Assembly: GCA_025056865.1 (NCBI GenBank)
Contig: JANWVO010000003.1
Coordinates: 62,001-126,000, forward strand
Direction: 5' to 3'
Source of the DNA: Bryobacteraceae bacterium
GTDB lineage: Bacteria; Acidobacteriota; Terriglobia; Bryobacterales; Bryobacteraceae
DNA length: 64,000 bases
Translations under genes and position numbers: made by a program
In this document: positions 33,858 through 43,227 of the stretch, in pieces
Layout of the letters: each line of letters begins with the position of its first letter
Numbering within the stretch: position 1 is the stretch's first letter
Notes under the pieces: model-generated
Database searches by the model: none
Seen by the model: only the letters and a program-made list of their open reading frames with translations
What the model was told of the DNA's origin: nothing

Positions 33858-36409
33858 AGATGTTCCAGGGTCCGGCATGGCGCATGGCTTGGCGCGAGGC
33901 GCGCGCCGCCGCGCCGAAGTTTCTGTTCGTGATCTTCGGCGTCGCCGCAGGCGTGGGCGCGCTGACCGGCGTGCGCGGCTTCTCGGCGGCGTTCCACGAA
34001 TCGCTGAAAAGGGAAGCGCGCACGCTGATGGCGGCAGACCTGCTCATCCGGCAGTTCGCCGAGCCGACCGAAGAGCAGGAGCGCGTCATCGCGCAGTGGG
34101 AGATGCGCGGCGCGCGCGTCTCGCGCATCACCGAGACCGTGTCGATGATGGCGGCGGGCGAGGGCGAGCCGCCGGTGCTTGTCAGCGTCAAGGCGGTGGA
34201 TCCGTCCACCTACCCGTGGTACGGGCGGGTGCGGCTGGAGCCGGACGCGCCCCTCGCGCAGGCGCTCACCGCGGAGACCATCGCCGTGAGCGACGATCTG
34301 ATGCTGCGGCTGAACCTTCGGCCAGGCTCGCCCGTGAAGCTGGGCGAGGCCGAGTTCCGCGTGTGGGGCATCGTGCGGCTGGAACCGGACCGGATGACCG
34401 GCTCGCTCAACGTGGGCCCGCGCGTGATGGTGACCCGCGAGGGGCTGGCGCGCACGGGGCTGCTGACCTACGGTTCGCGCGCCTCGCAGCGGCTGCTGTG
34501 GAAGCTTCCTCCCTCGGGCGTGCGCATCGAGGAGCTGCGCGAATCGATGCGCAGGACGTTCCGGGAGGCGCTGATCACCGACTACCGCGAGACGCATCCC
34601 TTCATCACGCGCGCGCTGGACCGCGCCACGACGTTCCTGAGCCTCGTGTCGATGATCGCGCTCATCGTCGGCGCGCTGGGCGTGGCGATGGCCATTCATT
34701 CGCACATCCAGCAGCGGCTGGACACGATCGCCATCATGAAGTGCGTGGGCGCGCGCTCGGCGCAGATCATGCGGATCTACACATTGCAGGCAGTGCTGCT
34801 GGGCCTCGCGGGCGGCGTCGCCGGGCTGGCCGTGGGAGCCGGCGTGCAGTTCCTCTTTCCGCTGCTCCTTCGGCGCTACTTCCAGCTCGAAAGCATCGGC
34901 TGGAGCGGCTCGTTCGCGCTGGAAGGCATTCTGGCCGGCGTGCTGGTGGCGCTCCTGTTCAGCGTCCCGCCGCTGCTGGCGATCCGCGACGTGAAGCCCG
35001 CGCTGATCTTCCGCCGCGAGATGCCGGAGGCGAAGCCTCCGTTGCGGGCGCGCGTCCGCAGGAAGTTGCCGGCAGCCGGCGCGGGCGCGCTGATCCTGGC
35101 CGGGCTGGGCGCGATGGCGGCCTGGCTGGCATCGTCGGTGAAAGTGGGCGCCTGGTTCGCCGGCGGCCTGGTGGCGGCGCTGGCCGTGCTCGGCGCCGTG
35201 GCATGGATCCTGCTCCGTGCGCTGAAGTGGGCGCTGGCGCACGCGCCGGTGCGGCTGCCGCTGTGGCTGCGCCACGGCGTGGCGAACATCTACCGGCCCG
35301 GCAACCACGCGGCCAGCATCCTGGTGGCGATGGGCATCGGCGTGATGTTCACCCTTACCGTATACCTGGTGCAGAACTCGCTGCTGAGGGAAGTGATGGT
35401 GGCGATGCCGAAAGGCGCGCCGAACGTGTTCCTCATCAACATCACGCCGCGCGAGCTGGATGCGATGCGGGAGTTCCTCGCGTCGCGCCGGGACCTGGAA
35501 AGCAAGCCGCAGCTCGTGCCCACGGTGGCGGCGCGGCTGGAAAGCATCAACGGCACGCCCCTCGATCAGCTCCCGCCGCCGCCGGGCGAAGAGCGGCGGC
35601 GCCGCCGCGCGTTCACGCGCCAGGTGACGTGGATGGACACGATGCCCGAAGACATGCGCATCCTGCGCGGCGCGTGGTGGAAAGACGGCCGCAGCGAGGC
35701 GCTGGCGAGCGTCGACGAGAACACGGCGCGCCGCTGGGGCATTGAGCCGGGCGCGCTGCTCGAGTGGAGCGCCTCCGGGCGCCGCTTCCAGGTGCGTGTC
35801 GCCGCCATCCACCGCTTCGAAAGCGTGCGGCGCGGCGCGAGCGACGAATTCGTCTTCACCGAAAAGGCGCTCGCCGGGCTGCCTGCGCAGTGGTATGCGA
35901 CGGCGCGCATTCCGCCGGCGCGCGTGGCCGAGTTCATGCGCGACAGCTTCCGGCGGTTCCCTTCCGTGACGGTGATCAACGCAGCCGACGTCGTCAGCAT
36001 CGTGCAGCAGGTGGTGGATCAGGTTTCGCTGGTCATCCGTTTCATCGCGGCATTCGCCATTCTGGCCGGAGCGATCATCCTCGCCTCCACGGTGGCGGGC
36101 ACGCGGCTGCGGCGCGTGCGCGAATCGGCAGTACTGAAGACGCTGGGCGCGCGGCGCCGGACGCTGGTATCGATCTTCTCCACCGAGTTCGCCATCCTGG
36201 GCGCGTCGGCGGGCTTCCTGGGCGGCGCGCTGGCCACCGGGTTCGCCCGCCTGCTGCTGGTGCGGCTGCTGGACGCGCGCTTCGACCCCGAATGGCGGGC
36301 CAACCTCGCCACCACGCTGCTGACGATGGCGCTGGCGGTGGCCACCGGATGGCTGGCCTCGCTGCGGATCCTGTCGCACCGTCCGCTGGAAGTGCTGCGG
36401 GAGGAGTAG
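33854..36409 (+). CDS. FtsX-family ABC transporter permease (YbbP-like, double FtsX)
   Basis: The 851-residue membrane protein has one N-terminal helix (FLFVIFGVAAGVGALTGV), a periplasmic domain, and a first FtsX block (ATTFLSLVSMIALIVGALGVAMAIHSHI and onward). Two central helices (AGALILAGLGAMAAWL) follow, then a second periplasmic domain and second FtsX block (VIRFIAAFAILAGAIILASTV to ATGWLASLRIL). This duplicated layout matches YbbP rather than LolC/E. Such complexes use mechanotransmission and likely move lipids or lipoproteins across the envelope. It overlaps the ATPase gene by 4 nt. Substrate unknown. Confidence 0.9.
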   Translation: MKMFQGPAWRMAWREARAAAPKFLFVIFGVAAGVGALTGVRGFSAAFHESLKREARTLMAADLLIRQFAEPTEEQERVIAQWEMRGARVSRITETVSMMAAGEGEPPVLVSVKAVDPSTYPWYGRVRLEPDAPLAQALTAETIAVSDDLMLRLNLRPGSPVKLGEAEFRVWGIVRLEPDRMTGSLNVGPRVMVTREGLARTGLLTYGSRASQRLLWKLPPSGVRIEELRESMRRTFREALITDYRETHPFITRALDRATTFLSLVSMIALIVGALGVAMAIHSHIQQRLDTIAIMKCVGARSAQIMRIYTLQAVLLGLAGGVAGLAVGAGVQFLFPLLLRRYFQLESIGWSGSFALEGILAGVLVALLFSVPPLLAIRDVKPALIFRREMPEAKPPLRARVRRKLPAAGAGALILAGLGAMAAWLASSVKVGAWFAGGLVAALAVLGAVAWILLRALKWALAHAPVRLPLWLRHGVANIYRPGNHAASILVAMGIGVMFTLTVYLVQNSLLREVMVAMPKGAPNVFLINITPRELDAMREFLASRRDLESKPQLVPTVAARLESINGTPLDQLPPPPGEERRRRRAFTRQVTWMDTMPEDMRILRGAWWKDGRSEALASVDENTARRWGIEPGALLEWSASGRRFQVRVAAIHRFESVRRGASDEFVFTEKALAGLPAQWYATARIPPARVAEFMRDSFRRFPSVTVINAADVVSIVQQVVDQVSLVIRFIAAFAILAGAIILASTVAGTRLRRVRESAVLKTLGARRRTLVSIFSTEFAILGASAGFLGGALATGFARLLLVRLLDARFDPEWRANLATTLLTMALAVATGWLASLRILSHRPLEVLREE

Positions 36410-36448
36410 GCCGCGAGAATCCCGGGCTGCGGCGCGGGCTGCCCCGGC

Positions 36449-38473
36449 TCAGGCGGCAGGCTGAGCGAGCCCGAGGCGGACGAGCAGCGCCTGCGGATCC
36501 GGGTCGCGGCCCATGAAGCGGCGGAAGAGCACGATCGGCTCTTCGCTGTCGCCGCGCGCGAGAATCGAGTCGCGGAATTCGCGGCCGGTCTTTTCGTTGA
36601 AGACGCCCTCGCGCAGGAACCGCGTGAAGGCGTCGGCGTCGAGCACCTCCGCCCACTTGTATGAGTAGTAGCCGGCACCGTATCCGGTGGGATCGGCGAA
36701 CAGGTGGGTGAAGGAGGCGAGCATGGCGTAGTCGTCCGGAAGCGGCGCCGGCGAGAACTCGCGCAGAAGGCGGGTCGAGAAAGCGACAGGGTCGCCATCG
36801 CGCGCGGGGTCGTAATCGATGTGCAGCGCGAGGTCGACGGTGGCAAAGCCAAGCTGGCGCATCTGCGCGTTGGCAGCGCGGAAAGTGCGCGCGGCGCGCA
36901 TCCTGCGGAACAGCTCCTCGGGCATCGGCTGGCCGGTTTCGTAGTGGCGGGCGAACAGGTCGAGCGCCTCGCGCTCCCAGCACCAGTTCTCCATGATCTG
37001 CGAGGGCAGCTCGACAAAGTCCCAGGCCACGTTGGTGCCGGCCAGCGACTTGATCTCGACGCGCGACAGGCAGTGGTGCAGCAGATGCCCGAACTCGTGG
37101 AAGATGGTCTCCACCTCGCGGTGCGTGAGCAGCGCAGGCCTGCCGTCGACGGGCGCGGTGATGTTGCCGCAGATCAGCCCGATGTGCGGCAGCCAGCGGC
37201 CATCGACCGGGCGCCCGGTGAGAAAAGCGTCCATCCAGGCGCCGCCGCGCTTGTTGTCGCGCGGGTGCCAGTCCGTGTAGAAGCCGCCGAGCAGCTCGCC
37301 GCTTTCGTCGCGGATCTCGTAGTACTTCACCTCCGGGTGCCAGACCGGTACCGGTCCGCCGGGCGTGATCGTGATGCCGAACAGGCGGGAGGCAAGCTGG
37401 AACATTCCTTCGATGACCTGTTCGACGGGGAAGTACGGCCGCAGGTCCTCCTCTTCGAAGGCGTAGCGCTCGGCGCGCAGCTTCTCGGCCCACCACGCGA
37501 TGTCCCAGGGCTCGAGCGGCGCGCCGGCGAACTCTTCCAGCTCGCGGTTTTCGCGCCGGAAGGCGGGCTCGGTTTTCGCGCGGAGGTCGCGGACGAAAGC
37601 CTGCGCGGCGGCGCCGTGTTTCGCCATCCGGTCGGCGAGGGCGAAGTCGGCGAAGTTCGCGTAGCCGAGCAGGCGCGCCTTTTCGCGGCGCAGCTCGAGG
37701 ATGCGGGCGATGAGCGGGGCGTTTTCGGCAGCGGCGCGGCGGTTGTAAGCGCGCCAGAAGCGCTCGCGCACGGCGCGGTCGTTGAGGTAGGTCATGACCG
37801 CGAGGTAGGAGGGGCCGTGCAGCGTGAAGCGCCAGCCGTCGCGGCCGCGGGCGCGGGCGTCGGCCCGCGCAGCGGCGCGCGCGCTCTCCGGCAGCCCGGC
37901 CAGGCCGGCTTCGTCTTCAATGATGTGCTCGAACGCGGCCGTGGCGTCCAGAACATTCTGGGCAAATCTGGTTGTTGTCGTCGCCAGCTCGACGTCGATC
38001 TCCTCGAGCCGCTTCTTCCCTTCCGGCGGCAGCGCGGCGCCGTGCCGGCGGAAGTTGTCCAGCGTCTTGCGCAGGAAGCGGGCGCGCACGCCTTCCAGCG
38101 CGCGCGCTTCCTCCGTGGCGGCATATTCATTCAACGCGCGCCACAGCCCCTCGTGCAGCGGGATCGAGGCGTAGAAGGCGCTGACGAGGGGCTGCGCGGC
38201 GTTCCACGCCTCGCGCAACTCGGGCGTCGAAACGACGCCTTCCAGATGCCGCACGACGCCGGAGGCCGTGTCGAGGTCGTCCGTGGCAAGGTCGAGCGCG
38301 GCCATCGTTTGGCGCCAGGAGCGCGAAGGCGACGAGGCGATTGCCTCGATGCGCCCGCGGGAACGCGCGATGAGCGCCTCCAGCGCCGGCCGCACATGTT
38401 CGGGCCGGATCTGATCGAAGGGCAGCGGGTGTTCAAGCCGGAGCAGCGGGTTGTCTGGCGTCACAAACTCCAA
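36449..38473 (-). CDS. M3 family oligopeptidase (PrlC/oligopeptidase A-like)
   Basis: The 674-residue protein is mostly helical with the thimet-oligopeptidase zinc motif [12 protein letters not shown] (HExGH) near residue 460 and a downstream Glu ligand in [23 protein letters not shown] (split here as [16 protein letters not shown]). [20 protein letters not shown] near the C-terminus is the substrate-lid motif with conserved Tyr residues. Length equals E. coli PrlC (680). It is a cytoplasmic enzyme degrading short peptides, including cleaved signal peptides. Confidence 0.93.
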   Translation of the reverse strand: MEFVTPDNPLLRLEHPLPFDQIRPEHVRPALEALIARSRGRIEAIASSPSRSWRQTMAALDLATDDLDTASGVVRHLEGVVSTPELREAWNAAQPLVSAFYASIPLHEGLWRALNEYAATEEARALEGVRARFLRKTLDNFRRHGAALPPEGKKRLEEIDVELATTTTRFAQNVLDATAAFEHIIEDEAGLAGLPESARAAARADARARGRDGWRFTLHGPSYLAVMTYLNDRAVRERFWRAYNRRAAAENAPLIARILELRREKARLLGYANFADFALADRMAKHGAAAQAFVRDLRAKTEPAFRRENRELEEFAGAPLEPWDIAWWAEKLRAERYAFEEEDLRPYFPVEQVIEGMFQLASRLFGITITPGGPVPVWHPEVKYYEIRDESGELLGGFYTDWHPRDNKRGGAWMDAFLTGRPVDGRWLPHIGLICGNITAPVDGRPALLTHREVETIFHEFGHLLHHCLSRVEIKSLAGTNVAWDFVELPSQIMENWCWEREALDLFARHYETGQPMPEELFRRMRAARTFRAANAQMRQLGFATVDLALHIDYDPARDGDPVAFSTRLLREFSPAPLPDDYAMLASFTHLFADPTGYGAGYYSYKWAEVLDADAFTRFLREGVFNEKTGREFRDSILARGDSEEPIVLFRRFMGRDPDPQALLVRLGLAQPAA

Positions 38474-38547
38474 GATACGAAGTTTCCCGCGGCAGGTTCG
38501 AATGCCGGGCGCGGGGTTGGTATGCGCGGCGTGGTCTGCGATGATGA

Positions 38548-39318
38548 ATGGCCGTGATCGACCTGCATGCGCACATCCTGCCCGGAGTGGACGATGGGCC
38601 GGCCTCGCTGGAGGAGAGCCTCGCGATGGTGCGCATGGCGGCGCAGGCTGGCACGAAGGAGATCGTCGCCGCGCCCCATTGCAGCAGGAAGTATCCTTTC
38701 CAGCCGGCGCTGGTGCAGCGGCGATGGGAGGAGCTGCAATCCCTGGCCGGGGAAACGATCCGGATCCACCGGGGCTGCGAAGTGGAGATCACGTCCGAAG
38801 CGGTCCGCGCGGTGCTGGCCGCGCCCGCCCGGTATACGATCCGCGGATTTCAATATCTGCTTGCGGAAATTCCGCACGACCTCGGACCTGCGCAGGCAGA
38901 GGAGCTGTTGGCGGCGCTGCTCCGTGCTGGTTTGCGGGTGATCCTGGCCCATCCGGAAGTCCACCCGACGCTCGCCAGGCAGCGGCGGCGGCTGTGGAAG
39001 TGGCTGGAATCCGGCGTCCTCCTCCAGGTCAGCGCAGCCGGTCTGTTGGGATTGCGGGGCGAGGGCGCAGCCCGGACGGCTTTCCGCCTGCTGAAGCACG
39101 GGCTTGTCCACTTCATCGCATCCGGCGGCCATGACGTGCAGCACCGACCGCCCCGTCTCGACATGGTCCGTCTTCGCTTGATGGGCACGTATCCGCCAGA
39201 TTTTGTGCGGACCCTGCTCGAGACGCACCCCGAGGCAGTGCTGTCGGGACAGGATCTTCCGCCGGGCGCTCTGGATGCCCCCTTTCTGCGGCGGCACTGG
39301 TTTCAGATCTGGCGTTAA
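38548..39318 (+). CDS. PHP-fold tyrosine-protein phosphatase, CpsB/CapC family
   Basis: The 256-residue protein begins [21 protein letters not shown], the typical PHP metal-binding HxH and Asp of CpsB/CapC/YwqE phosphatases. Other ligand motifs are [21 protein letters not shown] and ASGGHD. These manganese-dependent enzymes remove phosphate from the BY-kinase of exopolysaccharide export systems. No kinase or capsule cluster is adjacent, so it is an orphan here. Further in-frame or nearby starts exist; ATG 38548 gives the normal family N-terminus. Confidence 0.88.
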   Translation: MAVIDLHAHILPGVDDGPASLEESLAMVRMAAQAGTKEIVAAPHCSRKYPFQPALVQRRWEELQSLAGETIRIHRGCEVEITSEAVRAVLAAPARYTIRGFQYLLAEIPHDLGPAQAEELLAALLRAGLRVILAHPEVHPTLARQRRRLWKWLESGVLLQVSAAGLLGLRGEGAARTAFRLLKHGLVHFIASGGHDVQHRPPRLDMVRLRLMGTYPPDFVRTLLETHPEAVLSGQDLPPGALDAPFLRRHWFQIWR

Positions 39319-39453
39319 GGCGCCCTGCGGGCGTCACAGCAGATCACGAGAGCGGGGCAGGCCCGTATCCTATATGAATTCAAGGATTTGCGTGAGATCG
39401 GGAACGGGCAGGCAGGCACTGTCGCGCTTCGGCCGTGGTATGAGAAGCACGGG

Positions 39454-39672
39454 ATGGCAGACAAGAGCCTCATCGAAATCCTTCAGGACGCCGGCAGGGC
39501 GGAAGGGGAGGCGGCCGACGAGCTGGCACGGGCGGTGGAGTCGATCTTGCGGCGGCTGAAGCGGGGGGAAACCGTCTCTCTGCCCGGCCTGGGAAGGCTG
39601 GTACCGGGCAAGGGCCGGCAGGTGAAGCTGGAGCCAAAATCGAGGCCGGGAGGACGGCGTGGCGGCGGTTGA
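39454..39672 (+). CDS. Short HU-like protein without the DNA-binding arm
   Basis: From ATG 39454 (AGAAG upstream) the protein has 72 residues. ADELARAVESILRRLKRGE followed by TVSLPGLGRLVPGKG matches the HU/IHF body: the second helix, then the strand with VxLPGxGxL (HU has VQLVGFGTF). Where HU has its long beta-arm with the RNP tip, this protein goes straight to RQVKLEPK and a basic, Gly-rich tail. So it keeps the dimerisation core but lacks the arm. A TTG at 39388 could add 22 residues. Its end overlaps the next gene by 14 nt, and that gene's product begins with a second copy of the same motif. Confidence 0.62.
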   Translation: MADKSLIEILQDAGRAEGEAADELARAVESILRRLKRGETVSLPGLGRLVPGKGRQVKLEPKSRPGGRRGGG

Positions 39673-40222
39673 GGGATCCGTAAGGCAACTGGCGCAGATC
39701 CTCAGGAAGTGCCTTGCCGAAGGCAGGGCAGTCCATGTGGAGCGGCTGGGCACCTTCCGGCCTGCTCCCGGCGGGCGTTTCACCTTCCGGCCAGACCCGA
39801 GGCCTGCTGTCTTTCTTGCCTACGCCGTGGAGGACGCTCCGGCCGTGGAGCGGATCTTTGATGCGCTGGCCGATGCCGGCTTCGCGCCGTGGATGGATCG
39901 CCGCAAGCTGCTCCCTGGGCAGGACTGGCGCAGGGCCATCGAAGGGGCCATTGAGACGGCGGATTACTTCGTCGCCTGCTTCTCTTCAATTTCGGTGAGA
40001 AAGCGGGGTAATTTTCAGCGCGAAGTGCGCCTGGCGATGGAGTGCGCCGAGCGGGCGCCGGTGGGCGAGGTGTTCTTCATTCCCGTGCGGCTGGACGAAT
40101 GCCGGCTGCCGGAGGAAATCCGCCGCCGCTGGCACTATGTGGATCTGTTCCCTTTTTTTGACGAGGGGGTGAAAAAGCTCGTGCAGGCCATCCGGAAGGA
40201 GTCCCGGCGGAGGGCGGCGTAA
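39659..40222 (+). CDS. HU-like/TIR fusion protein
   Basis: The 187-residue protein starts at GTG 39659, 4 nt after GGGAGGA. Residues 7-48 (SVRQLAQILRKCLAEG, then RAVHVERLGTFRPAPGGRF) resemble half of an HU body, parallel to the preceding gene product. Residues 50-183 form a bacterial TIR domain: VFLAYAVEDAPAVERIFDAL (strand A and helix A), FAPWMDRRKLLPGQDWRRAI (BB-loop region), ADYFVACFSSISVRKRGNFQ and REVRLAMECAE, where Glu122 is at the usual NADase Glu position, then FIPVRLDECRLP. TIR proteins with this pattern often cleave NAD or bind nucleotides in defence. No partner nuclease or sensor is adjacent. Function is inferred only from domains. Confidence 0.8.
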   Translation: MAAVEGSVRQLAQILRKCLAEGRAVHVERLGTFRPAPGGRFTFRPDPRPAVFLAYAVEDAPAVERIFDALADAGFAPWMDRRKLLPGQDWRRAIEGAIETADYFVACFSSISVRKRGNFQREVRLAMECAERAPVGEVFFIPVRLDECRLPEEIRRRWHYVDLFPFFDEGVKKLVQAIRKESRRRAA

Positions 40223-40229
40223 AGGAGCT

Positions 40230-40652
40230 TCAGGGCGCGGGAGCCTTCGGAGGAGCCGCAGGGAGCTTCGAGAGCCGGCGCCGCACGTCGGCAGCGTCCC
40301 TGGAATCGCCGGCGAGCTCGAGGAACTTCTCGTAGGCGGCGCGGGCGGCGGCCAGATCCCTCAGCTTCTCCCGGGCCTCGCCGAGCAGGCGCCAAGCCTC
40401 GGCCGACTGCGGGTTCCACTTCGTGGCCTCTTCAAACCGCCCTGCGGCGGCCTTCCAGCGGCCGCGGCGCATGTAGAAACGGCCCACCTTCAGCTCGTTT
40501 TCGGCCTGGATGGGATTGAACTCGTAAGTGCGTTCCTTCGCGGTGACGTCTTCTTCCTCAGGCTCGGCGGGAGGCGGCGACGGGGGAGGCGAAGGCGGCT
40601 GAAACGCATGGAGGACGCCCGCCAGCGCAAGCATCAGCAGCACGCGTGCCAC
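40230..40652 (-). CDS. Secreted TPR-repeat protein
   Basis: With GTG 40652 as start the protein has 140 residues: a signal peptide (VLLMLALAGVLHAF), a Pro-rich and then acidic linker, and about two and a half tetratricopeptide repeats (ENELKVGRFYMRRGRWKAAAG, AEAWRLLGEAREKLRDLAAA, AAYEKFLELAGD). TPRs mediate protein contacts, so it may be a periplasmic scaffold. An in-frame ATG at 40688 would place charged and polar residues before the hydrophobic leader, which is less likely. Its start overlaps the divergent uvrC promoter region. Confidence 0.72.
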   Translation of the reverse strand: MARVLLMLALAGVLHAFQPPSPPPSPPPAEPEEEDVTAKERTYEFNPIQAENELKVGRFYMRRGRWKAAAGRFEEATKWNPQSAEAWRLLGEAREKLRDLAAARAAYEKFLELAGDSRDAADVRRRLSKLPAAPPKAPAP

Positions 40653-40677
40653 AATCCAAGTATAGGGCCCTGTTCCG

Positions 40678-42534
40678 ATGTCCCGCATTGACGAGCTGCG
40701 CGAGAAGGCGGCCGAGCTGCCGCAGGCGCCAGGCGTCTATCTCTACCGCGGCCCGGACGGCGAGGTCCTCTACGTCGGCAAGGCCAAGAACCTGCGCGCG
40801 CGCGTGCGCAGCTACTTCAGCGCGGAACGGCTGGCCGAGGCCAAGACGGGCCGGCTGATTCATCAGGCGCACGAGCTGGAATACATCCTGCTCGACAACG
40901 AGAAGGAAGCGCTGGCGCTCGAAAATCTCCTGATCAAGCAGCACAAGCCGCGCTTCAATGTGCTGCTGAGGGACGACAAGACGTATCCCTACATCAAGCT
41001 GACCAGCGAGAAGTGGCCGCGCGTGTACGTGACGCGCCGCATCCGCAGGGACGGGCATTATTTCGGCCCGTATTTTCCCGGGAATCTGGCCCACCGGCTG
41101 GTGAAATTCATCCACCGCCACTTCCAGATCCCGTCCTGCCGGGTGGATCTGACCAAGGCGCACGCGAGCCCCTGCCTCGAGTACCACATCCACCGCTGCC
41201 TCGGCCCCTGCGTGCCGGGGCTGGTGACCGAAGAGGCCTACGCCGAGCGCGTGCGCGATGTGCGCGCCTTCCTCGAAGGCCGCACGCGGGAACTGGCGGC
41301 GAGCCTGCGGGCGCGGATGGAAGAAGCCAGCGAGGCTCTGGAATTCGAGCGCGCGGCCACGCTGCGGGACCTTCTGCGCACGGTGGAGGAGCTGGAAGAG
41401 CGGCAGAAGATGGCCGCGGCGTCCGGCGATGACGCCGACTACTTCGCGCTGCACGCCGAGCCCCCGCACGTCGCCGTCAACATCTTCCACGTGCGCAATG
41501 GCCGCGTGGTGGACCGCCGCGAACTCTTCTGGGAGGACGTCTCCGAATACGACGAGCAGGAATTCCTCACCACGCTGCTCATGCAGATCTACACCGAGGG
41601 CCAGCCCGTGCCGGCGCACATCCACCTGCCCGTGGAGCTGGAAGACCGCGAGATTCTGGAGGAGCTGCTCGCCGAAACGCGCGGCCGCAAAGTGGCCATC
41701 CACACGCCGCAGCGGGGCACGAAAAAGGCGCTGCTCGACCTCGTGGCGGCCAACGCGAGGCAGAGCTTCGAGCACCGCTTCCGCGTGCGCAAGCCGCGCC
41801 CGGAGGAGATCGCCGAGGCGCTGGAGGAGGCGCTCGATCTGCCGGAGGCGCCGCAGCGGATCGAGTGCTTCGACATCTCCCATATCCAGGGCGCGGAGAA
41901 AGTGGCCAGCATGGTTGTGTGGGAGCACGGGCGGATGAAGAAGTCCGACTACCGCAAGTTCATCATCCGCACCGTTGAGGGCAGCGATGACTTCGCCTCG
42001 ATGCGCGAGGTGATCGGGCGGCGCTACCGCCGCGTGCTGGAGGAAGGCGGGCCGATGCCCGGCCTCGTGCTGGTGGATGGAGGCATCGGGCAGCTCCATG
42101 CCGCGGCAGCCGCGCTGGAAGAGCTGGGCATCCTGAACCAGCCGCTGGCAGCGATCGCCAAGCGGGAGGAGATCCTCTATGTGCACGGGCGCGAAGACGA
42201 GCCGGTGATGCTGGACCGCATGTCGCCCGTGCTCCACCTGATCCAGATGATCCGCGACGAAGCGCACCGTTTCGCCGTCAGCTTCCACCGCCAGCGGCGC
42301 GACGCGCGGATGCTGAAGAGCGAACTGCTGGAGATTCCGGGCATCGGCCCGAAAACGGTGGAGAAGCTGCTGAAGGAGCTGGGCAGCCTCGCCGCCGTGC
42401 GCGCCGCCAGCGAAGAAGAGCTGGCGCGCGTGGCGGGGAAAGCCGCGGCGCGGAAGATCCGGCAGGCGTTGCAGGGAACGGGCGGATCAGCGCCCGTGGG
42501 CGAGGCGGATCGCGAGGCGCTCGGGAAGGCCTGA
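40678..42534 (+). CDS. uvrC: Excinuclease ABC subunit C
   Basis: The 618-residue protein has the N-terminal GIY-YIG endonuclease (GVYLYRGPDGEVLYVGKAKN), a four-Cys-type region (SPCLEYHIHRCLGPC), the UvrB-binding UVR segment (EEASEALEFERAATLRDLL, about 215-240), the RNase H-like second nuclease (ECFDISHIQG and LVLVDGGIGQL) and tandem helix-hairpin-helix (LEIPGIGPKTVEKLLKELG). It makes both incisions in nucleotide excision repair with UvrA and UvrB. Its 3' end overlaps the convergent phosphoesterase gene by 48 nt. Confidence 0.96.
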   Translation: MSRIDELREKAAELPQAPGVYLYRGPDGEVLYVGKAKNLRARVRSYFSAERLAEAKTGRLIHQAHELEYILLDNEKEALALENLLIKQHKPRFNVLLRDDKTYPYIKLTSEKWPRVYVTRRIRRDGHYFGPYFPGNLAHRLVKFIHRHFQIPSCRVDLTKAHASPCLEYHIHRCLGPCVPGLVTEEAYAERVRDVRAFLEGRTRELAASLRARMEEASEALEFERAATLRDLLRTVEELEERQKMAAASGDDADYFALHAEPPHVAVNIFHVRNGRVVDRRELFWEDVSEYDEQEFLTTLLMQIYTEGQPVPAHIHLPVELEDREILEELLAETRGRKVAIHTPQRGTKKALLDLVAANARQSFEHRFRVRKPRPEEIAEALEEALDLPEAPQRIECFDISHIQGAEKVASMVVWEHGRMKKSDYRKFIIRTVEGSDDFASMREVIGRRYRRVLEEGGPMPGLVLVDGGIGQLHAAAAALEELGILNQPLAAIAKREEILYVHGREDEPVMLDRMSPVLHLIQMIRDEAHRFAVSFHRQRRDARMLKSELLEIPGIGPKTVEKLLKELGSLAAVRAASEEELARVAGKAAARKIRQALQGTGGSAPVGEADREALGKA

Positions 42535-43227
42535 TTCGAGGATCTTGCGCTGCGCCCGTTCGATGTCGTATTCCACGCGGCGGAAGGCGATGGTGCGCTG
42601 CTCCGTGTCCCACAGGGCGTAAGCGGCGCGCGGGTCGCCATCGCGCGGCTGACCCACCGATCCCGGATTCAGCAGGAACAGCCCGTCCTCCAGCAGCTCG
42701 TATACTGTTTCCTCCTCGCCGAACCTCGGCCGGCGGAGCGGGAGGATGCCGCCGCGGGTCCACATCCATCCGCCCTGGATGTGCGTGTGCCCGAAGAAGC
42801 AGATGCGGCTGGCGAGAAGATCGTGCATTTCGAGCACTTCGTATCGTTCCGCCACGTACTCATCCTCGTCGCGGGGCGAGCCGTGCACGAGTTCGAAGTC
42901 TTCGAAAACGAGCGGGCCGGCGGGGAGGGCGCGAAGCCAGCGGAGCTGCTCCGGGCTGAGCCTGTCGTGCGTCCATTGCGCCGCCTCCTGCGCGTGCAGG
43001 TTGAAGTCGCTCGGCTCTTCGATGAAGGCGACCACGCGGTCGTGGTTGCCTCGGACGATGGCGCCCACATGCTGCCGCGCCCAGTCGATCACTTCGCCGG
43101 GATTTGCGTTGTAGCCGACGACGTCGCCGCAGCAGATGACATCGTCGTAGCTGCCGGCAGCGTGGCGCAGAATGGCCTCGAGCGCCTCGAGGTTCGCGTG
43201 GATGTCGCTCAGGATCAGCCGGCGCAC
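42487..43227 (-). CDS. Calcineurin-like metallophosphoesterase (YfcE/MJ0936-like)
   Basis: The 246-residue protein has the di-metal motifs in order: ILSDIHANLEAL, CCGDVVGYNANP, VRGNHDR, LVHGSPRDEDEY and FFGHTHIQ. This is the soluble phosphodiesterase type. A basic C-terminal stretch of about 40 residues follows the fold. It starts 13 nt inside the end of another, membrane-bound metallophosphoesterase gene on the same strand, so the two are coupled. Natural substrate unknown. Confidence 0.88.
   Translation of the reverse strand: MRRLILSDIHANLEALEAILRHAAGSYDDVICCGDVVGYNANPGEVIDWARQHVGAIVRGNHDRVVAFIEEPSDFNLHAQEAAQWTHDRLSPEQLRWLRALPAGPLVFEDFELVHGSPRDEDEYVAERYEVLEMHDLLASRICFFGHTHIQGGWMWTRGGILPLRRPRFGEEETVYELLEDGLFLLNPGSVGQPRDGDPRAAYALWDTEQRTIAFRRVEYDIERAQRKILESGLPERLAIRLAHGR

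Noticed and set aside
33581-36379. A 932-codon open frame antisense to the ABC permease
   Set aside because: Same shadow effect; the product is His/Arg/Gln-rich and lacks any fold signature.
38548-40222. Capsule cluster around the CpsB-like phosphatase
   Set aside because: No BY-kinase, Wza or polymerase genes are nearby; the next genes are HU-like and TIR.
40653-40688. ATG 40688 as start of the TPR protein
   Set aside because: It would put 12 polar residues before the signal peptide and overlap the uvrC start; GTG 40652 is a better start.
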